Shown here in pieces: positions 54,249 through 60,481 of a stretch of 60,481 bases of DNA; positions within the stretch are counted from its first letter, which is position 1, and each line of letters starts with the position of its first letter. The DNA lies in the NCBI GenBank assembly GCA_017965445.1, contig JAGCPZ010000016.1, positions 1 to 60,481 of the forward strand. Reading direction: 5' to 3'. Below the pieces are notes generated by a model that was not told where the DNA came from, did no database searches, and saw only the letters and a program-made list of their open reading frames with translations. The position numbers and the translations under genes are program-made. The DNA is from Fibrobacter sp. (GTDB taxonomy: Bacteria > Fibrobacterota > Fibrobacteria > Fibrobacterales > Fibrobacteraceae).

Positions 54249-54540
54249 TCGTCACAAATTTTTGTCATGCCCGAAAAAAACTGTCATTCCCGCCTCCGAG
54301 CTCTTTGATCACTTAGTGCTTTGACGCTTTGCGTCAGCATCTTCGGCTCAATCATGACAGTCTGCAAGCAGCCTGTCGCGACACTCGCCTTGAATGCAAC
54401 TAGCACTTATGTGAGCATGATCCGCGAATGGGGAGGGAATCTCCTTTTGAGTATTCCCTTTGCTTTAGGGAATACTTTTTTAATGAGAAATAATGGATTC
54501 CCTCCCTTCGGTCGAGAATGACGTCGGGGATGACATTGCA
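54249..54540. repeat. Gene-free repeat-rich stretch with terminator
   Basis: Holds copies of TGTCATTCCCGC-type and TGACGCTTTGCGTCA-type repeats (near 54280-54345). A strong hairpin AGTATTCCCT (54450-54459) / AGGGAATACT (54467-54476) followed by five T can end plus-strand transcripts of the ATPase gene. No coding frame is credible. Confidence 0.65.
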
Positions 54541-56910
54541 TTAGCGGACTTGTTTATTTCGTTTCTCTTTTCCGTAGGGTTTGGTGACATACACGAGTGC
54601 GGTGGTAAGCGTGTAATCAGCAATGAGGGCGGCGGCAAGGCCAATGATGGAAAGCAATCCGACGTTGTGCAGTGCGCCCATGGGGCTGAAGATGAACGCG
54701 AAGAACATCGCACACAGAATGAATGTCGTCATGCCCATCGTCTTTCCGATTTCGCGGTAAGAAAGCAACAGCGCTTTTTTGTAACTGCCCGTGCGCTCGT
54801 AACCGTATTTGATGTGGTTGTTCATGTGGATGGTATCGTCAACGGCGATGCCCAAAATCATCGGCATCACGATCATCGTTATCATGTCAAGCGGCATTCC
54901 TGAATAGCCCATGACGCCGCCGATTAAAAGCACGGGGGCAACGTTTGGAATCATGCCGATGAGGCCTGCCTTGATGCTTCCGAATGCGAGAATCATCATG
55001 ATGGCGATAATCACGAATGAACCTCCGAACGAACGCAATAATCCGTTCACCAGTTTGCCGTTCATTTCAGCGTAGTTTACGACTTCGCCGACGATTGAAG
55101 TTTTAGCGTCCGGGAAAATTTGGGCGGCGTACGATTTTGCAGAATCGAGATCCTCAACGATTTTCTTGGCATCGTACCCGGAGAGTTCTATGTGGATAAA
55201 TGTCGTTTTGTAATCTTCGTCCATGCGTTCAAAGAGCGCATCGGCATCTGAAATTTCGTAGAGGAACAGCAGTTGCGTGAGCATATCCTGCGCGTCGGGG
55301 ATTTTGTAGTATTCCGTGCTGTCGGCGTTTAGCGTGCGGTTCATTTCTTTCACGAGTCGCGTTACGGATTGCACACGGGGCTTGTTCCCTGAAATTTTTG
55401 TGAGCTGGAGCGTGCCGAGTTTTTGTTCGAGGGCTTCGATGCGTTTCATGTTGGCGGGATTTTTCAGCGCGTCGCTTTCGTTGAATTCGACCATCACGTT
55501 GAAATCGTAGAGGCTTCCGAGCTTGCCACTGAGCATGTCCATAAGTCTTGTGACGAACGGGATTTTTTCGCCCATGGTTTTTGTGTAGTCCATGTTTACG
55601 TCAATGTTCATTACGCCTGGAATTTGCGACAACATTATGGCGGCAGAAATGGCGGCTACGATACCGCTGTGCCTGCAAACTTTGCGTCCGAAAAATTCAA
55701 AGAGAATGTCTGCCTTGGTTGCGCCTGCCATTTTCACTTGCGTCGAGTCGGGTTTTGCGTTCTTGCCGAAGCTCATGAGAATCGGAATCAATATGATGAC
55801 GTACAAATAGACCATGAACACGATGCCTGCCGAAATGCCGCCAATCCAGCGGATGGGACGGATGCCTGCGAACAGGAACGAAATCAGCGAGGCAACGGTG
55901 GTGATAACGGTGAAGAGGATGGGCCAACCGGTTTCTTCGACGGCGTTTATCACGGATTCGCGGCGGTTGCCCGAGCGTCTAAAGTGCATGCGGAATGAAT
56001 TGATGTAATGGATGGAGTAGCCCACCGAAAGTGCCATGCCCAAAAGGACGGGGAGTGCGACCATGCTTTCGTCGCCGATGATACCGAGCCAAGCGTTTAC
56101 GCCTAGAACAGATGCGATTCCTCCAACGGTGGCGATGGCGGGGACGATGACTCCGCGCAAGGATCGTACGAATAAAATAAGGCATGCGAGCATAACGGCG
56201 AAACCGATGATAATGCGCATGGCGCATTCACGCGAGATGACTTCGTTTTCTTCCATTTCGGTGTAGCTCATGCCGGTTGGGAGCATCTCGAACTTGTCGC
56301 TTTTGAATTCATCAGAGAGAATGACATTGCGGGCGAAAGGCGCGATGCTGTCTTTGCCGAAATCGATGCCGCCTTCGTACGATTTCAACGAGAGGATGAT
56401 CCATGTTTCTTTGGCGTCGTCAGAGACGATGTTGTTTACCAATGATTCTCGGCTCATGATGAGCGATTTCTTGGCGGCGAGCTGTGCTGAATCTGTCGGG
56501 ATGCCATCTTCAAACGGGTCGATGACTTCGAAGCCTTCGTTGTTTGCTATAGGGATGGATAAGTTGTGCGTGAGTGAAACGACGCGGTCGGCGTAAGGAA
56601 CCTCATTTTCGAGGCGCTTGGAAAGATGGTCAATGGCGCTTAAAACTTCGGGGGCGAAAACATCGTTAGCGCGGACGAGAACCATGTAAGAATCTTCGCT
56701 GCCAAAAACGTCATTGAAATGTGCCTGATCAATTTTGACTTTGTCCCAGTCGTCGAACCATTCTTCTTCGCTGCTAGTCATTTGCAGTTGCGGAAGCCCG
56801 AGGCATGCGGCGAGAGTCACAAGAATTGTAGCGAGTAAAATCAGCCAACGGAATTTGACTTGAAAACGCCCCAGACGGGCGAAAACTTTATTAACTCGAG
56901 AAACCTGCAT
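54541..56910 (-). CDS. MMPL/RND-superfamily exporter
   Basis: 789 residues with RND topology: one helix near residue 23-43, a large outer loop, five to six helices around 225-380, a second helix near 405-425, another loop, and a closing helix bundle. DDTIHMNNHIKYGYERTG near 705 is the conserved MMPL/HAE3 block after the proton-relay helix. A clear GGAGGAAAC precedes the ATG. No membrane-fusion or outer-membrane partner lies nearby. HAE3 proteins move lipids such as hopanoids; the substrate here is unknown. Confidence 0.87.
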   Translation of the reverse strand: MQVSRVNKVFARLGRFQVKFRWLILLATILVTLAACLGLPQLQMTSSEEEWFDDWDKVKIDQAHFNDVFGSEDSYMVLVRANDVFAPEVLSAIDHLSKRLENEVPYADRVVSLTHNLSIPIANNEGFEVIDPFEDGIPTDSAQLAAKKSLIMSRESLVNNIVSDDAKETWIILSLKSYEGGIDFGKDSIAPFARNVILSDEFKSDKFEMLPTGMSYTEMEENEVISRECAMRIIIGFAVMLACLILFVRSLRGVIVPAIATVGGIASVLGVNAWLGIIGDESMVALPVLLGMALSVGYSIHYINSFRMHFRRSGNRRESVINAVEETGWPILFTVITTVASLISFLFAGIRPIRWIGGISAGIVFMVYLYVIILIPILMSFGKNAKPDSTQVKMAGATKADILFEFFGRKVCRHSGIVAAISAAIMLSQIPGVMNIDVNMDYTKTMGEKIPFVTRLMDMLSGKLGSLYDFNVMVEFNESDALKNPANMKRIEALEQKLGTLQLTKISGNKPRVQSVTRLVKEMNRTLNADSTEYYKIPDAQDMLTQLLFLYEISDADALFERMDEDYKTTFIHIELSGYDAKKIVEDLDSAKSYAAQIFPDAKTSIVGEVVNYAEMNGKLVNGLLRSFGGSFVIIAIMMILAFGSIKAGLIGMIPNVAPVLLIGGVMGYSGMPLDMITMIVMPMILGIAVDDTIHMNNHIKYGYERTGSYKKALLLSYREIGKTMGMTTFILCAMFFAFIFSPMGALHNVGLLSIIGLAAALIADYTLTTALVYVTKPYGKEKRNKQVR

Positions 56911-57084
56911 GTTTCCTCCCCAAAAAATTTGCCCGAAAATAACATAACAGATTTCGCTTTTCTACTCCAATCGGACGCATTAAGAACATGTGTGGATATA
57001 GTATGTATGTGAAAAGTTAGGTGGGGTTAAATTGCGTCTAAATGGAGTAGAATTTGCCGCGGAAATTTTCAAGTTTTGGCAGCT
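56911..57084. promoter_or_regulatory. Divergent region with shared TGGAGTAGA motif
   Basis: GCGTC-N4-TGGAGTAGAA occurs twice, once toward each gene: on the plus strand at about 57031-57049 and on the minus strand at about 56954-56977. A third copy (AGTCTATTTGGAGTAGATT) lies before the DUF3793 leader at about 50091. Confidence 0.45.
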
Positions 57085-57690
57085 ATGAGAACTACTGGAA
57101 AAAAATCTTCGAATACGTTAGTGCGCGATCTCGTGAATGTGGGCATTTTTGGTGCCCTTTACCTTGTTCTTTCTGGACTTGGAGCGAGCATCGGTTTTAT
57201 TCCTGCTTTTATTGTGGTTTCTACATGTATGGTGAGCTTGGTGACGAGCGTTCCGCTATTCCTTTTCTTTTCGAAAGTCGAAAGACCTTTACTTTGCTGC
57301 ATTTTGCTTTGTTTGCTTTTCGGTGTTGTCATGATAATCTCTGGTCATGGGATTTCGTTTGGCTTGCTTTGCGTGGTGTATGGCGTTTTGGCGGGTCTTT
57401 GCTTAAACCTTTTCCACAAGAATTTTATTGGATGTCTGCTTGCTAATGTGATGATAAGCTTTGTCCCTTCTTCGATGATGATCCCGCTTTGGTCTTCGAC
57501 CGAAGAGTATTTGGCGTATTGCAGTTCCGTTTGTGATAGTGCCTATATCGCTCATTTGGCGGAACTTTCTAGCAGCTATTGGCCTTTGATTGGTCTTTTT
57601 GGATTTGGTGCCGCAGGTGCCGTAGTTGGTGGCTTCATAGCTCGTCGCGTGATGAAAAAGCATTTTGAACGCATCGGACTTGCGCAGTGA
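57085..57690 (+). CDS. ECF transporter S component, MptD/Trep_Strep type
   Basis: 201 residues from the ATG at 57085 with five to six membrane helices. The opening TLVRDLVNVGIFGALYLVLSG and the end AAGAVVGGFIARRVMKKHFERIG match the family of putative ECF substrate-binding proteins next to T and A components in anaerobes. It would give substrate specificity to the importer. Substrate unknown. Next gene begins in its last codons (GTGA overlap). Confidence 0.8.
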   Translation: MRTTGKKSSNTLVRDLVNVGIFGALYLVLSGLGASIGFIPAFIVVSTCMVSLVTSVPLFLFFSKVERPLLCCILLCLLFGVVMIISGHGISFGLLCVVYGVLAGLCLNLFHKNFIGCLLANVMISFVPSSMMIPLWSSTEEYLAYCSSVCDSAYIAHLAELSSSYWPLIGLFGFGAAGAVVGGFIARRVMKKHFERIGLAQ

Positions 57691-58367
57691 AACTGGATCC
57701 GCGGACAAAGTTGTTTTTAGCGGTGGTGGCGAATGGGATGATTTTTACCGCTCCACTAGTCTATAGTTTGTTGATGGTTGTTGTAACGTCTATTTTGCTT
57801 TTGCTTGAGGGAAAGTGGAAATTTGTTTGCACTTTCTTTTTTGTTTATCTTGGAGCAGCCTTTTTCTTTGATTTGGCGAAAAATTTGGATATTGGTACTT
57901 CGGGTACGATTGTTCTTGCATCGTTGTTCTTGATGTACCGCATTATGCCTGCTTGCGCTGTACTTTATTATGTTATAACAACTACCAAAGTCAATGAATT
58001 TTTGGCGTGCATGTCGCGGATGCGTATTTCGAACAAGGTTACGATTCCCTTGATTGTGATGATTCGATTTTTTCCGACAGTATTTGACGAATCCCGTGCG
58101 ATTGGCAATGCCATGAGAATGCGTGGAATTCGCTTGTTTAGCTTGCGGACTTTAAAAAGTCCAGTGGCATTCCTTGAATATAGGCTAGTACCGCTTTTGG
58201 TTTCTATTACGAAAATCGGTGATGAACTTTCGATTGCGGCGGTGACGCGTGGACTCTCGGCAGAAACGAAACGCACCTGTGTTGCAACGATTGGATTTCG
58301 CTGGGTGGATTTTGTTGTATGGGCTTATTGTATTGCTGTAGTTGTAATGTTTTTGCTCCGTAATTAG
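57687..58367 (+). CDS. ECF transporter T component (EcfT)
   Basis: 226 residues, GTG start overlapping the upstream TGA. Membrane helices in the first 120 residues, then the cytoplasmic coupling helices with FFPTVFDESRAIGNAMRMRG and the AAVTRGLSAETKRT motif (Ala-Arg-Gly type) that touches the ATPases. It links the S component to the ATPase subunits of the energy-coupling factor. Confidence 0.87.
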   Translation: MKLDPRTKLFLAVVANGMIFTAPLVYSLLMVVVTSILLLLEGKWKFVCTFFFVYLGAAFFFDLAKNLDIGTSGTIVLASLFLMYRIMPACAVLYYVITTTKVNEFLACMSRMRISNKVTIPLIVMIRFFPTVFDESRAIGNAMRMRGIRLFSLRTLKSPVAFLEYRLVPLLVSITKIGDELSIAAVTRGLSAETKRTCVATIGFRWVDFVVWAYCIAVVVMFLLRN

Positions 58368-58374
58368 TGCTGTT

Positions 58375-58406
58375 ACGTCATTGCGAGCGTAGCGAAGCAA
58401 TCCATC
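58375..58406. repeat. CATTGCGAGCGTAGCGAAGC dispersed repeat
   Basis: Common intergenic repeat type between EcfT and the ATPase gene. An in-frame GTG at 58367 would translate it (CERSEAIH), so the later ATG at 58427 is preferred. Confidence 0.65.
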
Positions 58407-58426
58407 TTAATTGTCTTTCCCAACCT

Positions 58427-59932
58427 ATGAACATTTCTTTAAAAAACATCTCCTTCTCTTACTTCGATTCCCTTGACGATGCGATTCTCAAGAACTTGAA
58501 TCTGGAGGTGCGTTCGGGTGAGTGTGTTGTGCTGGCGGGGGAGTCGGGCTGCGGAAAGACGACGATTTCAAAGCTTATTAACGGCTTGATTCCGCATTAC
58601 CATTCGGGAACGATGGATGGCGATGTGTTGCTCGGTGACAAGAATACCGCCGATATGACGCTTGCCGAAATTTCAAGAGTTGTGGGTTCCGTTTTCCAGA
58701 ATCCACGTTCGCAGTTTTTCAACATTGACACGGATTGTGAACTTGCTTTTGGTTGCGAAAATTTGGGGATAGATCCCGAAGATATCAAGCTGCGCGTGGA
58801 AAATGTTGTTCGGGAATTTCATTTAGAGCATTTGCTGGGCCGCAGTATTTTTAATCTTTCTGGTGGTGAAAAACAGAAAATTGCATGTGCGTCTGTTTCG
58901 GCAACGGGGCCTGAAATTTTTGTACTGGACGAACCTTCTGCAAATTTGGATCTCAAGACGATTGCGGATTTGAAGGAAATTGTTTTACGGTGGAAAAAGG
59001 CGGGAAAGACCGTCATCATTGTGGAACATCGTCTTTACTATTTGCGTGATGTCGCCGACAGAATTTGCTATGTGAAGGACGGACAAATCTCACACGAATG
59101 GACTCCAGCGGAACTCGAGGCGAAAGGCCCGGAATATGCAACGAATCTTGGACTCCGTTGTTTGAATTTAGAGCAATTACGCGAAGGTGTGGTTCGGCAG
59201 GCTCACCAACCTTGTAAGGTCCCTGAGCTTGTCGAAGGGCCGCAAGGTTCGAAGGTGCTGGATCTCGCGAAGCAATCCATAGCGAAATCCATTGTCTTTA
59301 CGAACCTGACATTTGCGTATCACAAAAAGCATCCGATTCTCGATATAGACCGTCTTGAACTCCAATGTGGACAAATTACAGCACTGATTGGCCATAACGG
59401 TGCTGGCAAATCGACACTTGCCCAAGTATTGTGCGGCTTGCAGGGGTCGTGGCGTCAAAAACGTGTTGCCCGCAAACGCGGCACTTACCTGATTATGCAA
59501 GACGTGAATCACCAGCTTTTCACTGAAAGTGTTCTGGATGAAGTCTTGCTTGGCATGAATCCGCAAAACAAAGAAGTTGCGCTCGAAATTTTGGATGATT
59601 TAAATTTGAAACCATTTGCTAGTGAACATCCCATGTCTCTTTCGGGTGGGCAAAAACAGCGTGTCGCTATAGCAAGCGGAATTTCAAGTGGGTGCGATGT
59701 TGTCGTGTTTGACGAACCGACAAGCGGTCTGGATTACAGGCAAATGCTTGCTGTTTCTGCAACGCTAAAAAAACTTGCTGCAGATGGAAGAACTTTGCTC
59801 GTGATTACCCATGACCCAGAATTTATTTTGAACAGTTGCCAATCCGTGATTCGCATGGAACATGGAAAATTTGTAGAGCAGTATCTGTTATCAGGGAATG
59901 AACAGTTGCTTGTCAAGATGATGCAACTCTAA
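58427..59932 (+). CDS. ECF transporter ATPase with two fused nucleotide-binding domains
   Basis: 501 residues, two ABC ATPase domains. First: Walker A GESGCGKTT (about 38-46), signature LSGGEKQK, Walker B FVLDEPSANLD. Second: Walker A GHNGAGKST (about 321-329), signature LSGGQKQR, Walker B VVFDEPTSGLD. It powers uptake with the upstream S and T proteins. The linker (about 255-285) is encoded by dispersed-repeat DNA. No clear Shine-Dalgarno before the start. Confidence 0.9.
   Translation: MNISLKNISFSYFDSLDDAILKNLNLEVRSGECVVLAGESGCGKTTISKLINGLIPHYHSGTMDGDVLLGDKNTADMTLAEISRVVGSVFQNPRSQFFNIDTDCELAFGCENLGIDPEDIKLRVENVVREFHLEHLLGRSIFNLSGGEKQKIACASVSATGPEIFVLDEPSANLDLKTIADLKEIVLRWKKAGKTVIIVEHRLYYLRDVADRICYVKDGQISHEWTPAELEAKGPEYATNLGLRCLNLEQLREGVVRQAHQPCKVPELVEGPQGSKVLDLAKQSIAKSIVFTNLTFAYHKKHPILDIDRLELQCGQITALIGHNGAGKSTLAQVLCGLQGSWRQKRVARKRGTYLIMQDVNHQLFTESVLDEVLLGMNPQNKEVALEILDDLNLKPFASEHPMSLSGGQKQRVAIASGISSGCDVVVFDEPTSGLDYRQMLAVSATLKKLAADGRTLLVITHDPEFILNSCQSVIRMEHGKFVEQYLLSGNEQLLVKMMQL
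59189..59284. repeat. Dispersed repeat inside the ECF ATPase gene
   Basis: The DNA GTGGTTCGGCAGGCTCACC, then CCCTGAGCTTGTCGAAGGG, then GCGAAGCAATCCA, all common intergenic repeat units, are read in frame as VVRQAHQP, VPELVEG and AKQS between the two ATPase domains. Confidence 0.7.
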
Positions 59933-60003
59933 AAAATAAACATCCTCTTATTATCCGGGAGATTTTTTTCGTACAATAAAAAGATGCTCCGCGACGGCAA
60001 ACT

Positions 60004-60481
60004 TTATTTTTTGCTGAGCCCCAGCTTTTTCACCCAGGCGCGGACTTCTTCTTCGGATTTGGCGGTCTTGCTTCCGCGAATGGAAAGGGCGTCGTCAGCC
60101 TTGACGTTTGCGCCCTTGGAAAGTTTCACCACCGTAGGAACCGCGGCGGAGCCATCGGAAGTTCCCTCGTGGCTAAAGAACGGGATAACCGTCTTGCCTT
60201 CCAGCTTCATGTTTTCAAGGAATGTCCACATGGGCATGGGCAAATCGTACCACCAAACCGGGAAACCGACGAAAATCGTCTCGTACTGTGAATAATCATG
60301 TGCGGAAAAATCCACGTTGATTGCAGGGCGGATGCCTTTATCCTTTTCGACTTTAGCCCGATCCACCGTTTCGTTGTAAGTCAACGGATACGGGTCTTTT
60401 GCCAAGACGCGAATGTAGTCCGCTCCGGTTTCGTCTGCAATCCAGTGAGAAATTGTTTTCAAATGCCCCGACCAGGTAAAA
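60004..60481 (-). CDS. Flavodoxin family protein (5' end outside window)
   Basis: At least 158 residues; the frame is open to the window edge, reading FTWSGHLKTISHWIADETGAD, so the true start lies beyond 60481. FVGFPVWWYDLPMPMWTFLE and FFSHEGTSDGS are typical of flavodoxin-like proteins of the flavodoxin_4 type. FMN-binding electron carrier or NADPH-dependent reductase partner. Opposite strand to the ECF operon; the 70-bp gap has no feature beyond a short AT-rich stretch. Confidence 0.85.
   Translation of the reverse strand, partial: FTWSGHLKTISHWIADETGADYIRVLAKDPYPLTYNETVDRAKVEKDKGIRPAINVDFSAHDYSQYETIFVGFPVWWYDLPMPMWTFLENMKLEGKTVIPFFSHEGTSDGSAAVPTVVKLSKGANVKADDALSIRGSKTAKSEEEVRAWVKKLGLSKK

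Noticed and set aside
58367..58426. GTG start for the ECF ATPase at 58367
   Set aside because: The added residues come from a dispersed repeat (CERSEAIH), and the ABC domain opens normally at the ATG at 58427.

Overview
The window looks like chromosome of an anaerobic, Gram-negative, rumen-type bacterium, most likely Fibrobacter (Fibrobacterota). The grounds are a lipoprotein with a runs-of-serine linker after the lipobox (a Fibrobacter hallmark), a secreted beta-structure protein whose tail resembles Fibrobacter cell-surface proteins, anaerobic iron and nitrogenase-like genes, and moderate GC. The genus is an inference; no rRNA or tRNA gene was seen. Most genes sit in short operons with normal Shine-Dalgarno sequences.

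Region 1 (1-11.3 kb). A nitrogenase-like locus: NifH-like reductase and NifD-like subunit on the minus strand, with the first codons of a further subunit at the window edge, and divergent NifB-like and NifX-like genes. The NifD-like protein keeps the cluster ligands but has lost the Gln/His pair needed for N2 reduction, so it is probably a group IV (Nfl) enzyme, perhaps a C-S bond reductase of the methylthio-alkane reductase type. A PatB/MalY-type C-S lyase and a LysR regulator follow. TATAG-type palindromes occur before the NifB-like gene, the lyase and the regulator. Then come tcdA, a DUF4418/FtsX/LolD-like ABC export operon whose promoter nearly copies the lyase promoter, and a sodium:solute symporter.

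Region 2 (11.3-27.3 kb). DNA repair: recC-recB-recD in a tight minus-strand operon (with small unknown genes at either end) and sbcD-sbcC on the plus strand. Region 3 (27.3-32.2 kb) has a secreted repeat protein, a membrane protein joining two Rossmann/TrkA-N-like domains to a C-terminal RyR domain, and the decayed 3' end of an AlbA/Schlafen-type regulator gene.

Region 4 (32.3-44.4 kb) is a defence island and the best candidate for a new system: a divergent DUF3800 gene, then a co-oriented operon of SNF2 helicase, beta-class (type III Mod-like) adenine methyltransferase, type III Res-like helicase-nuclease and a PRTase-CE-like phosphoribosyltransferase-fold protein. I do not recognise this four-gene order as a named system. 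It is flanked by GC-rich structured or dispersed DNA and preceded by a folded leader; the methyltransferase core and the last gene are noticeably AT-rich.

Region 5 (44.4-54.3 kb) is an iron regulon: a lipoprotein, DtxR-family regulator, FeoA, FeoB, a 30-residue ORF, an outer-membrane beta-barrel candidate, a DUF3793 protein behind a terminator-bearing leader, a flavodoxin, a DUF6110-like small protein and a P1B-type ATPase. TTAG-N6-CTAA boxes (DtxR type) precede three of these units. A 152-bp MITE-like nested palindrome lies before the flavodoxin gene. Region 6 (54.5-60.5 kb) holds an MMPL/RND exporter, an ECF-type importer (S component, EcfT, fused double ATPase with a dispersed repeat in its linker) and an edge-truncated flavodoxin.
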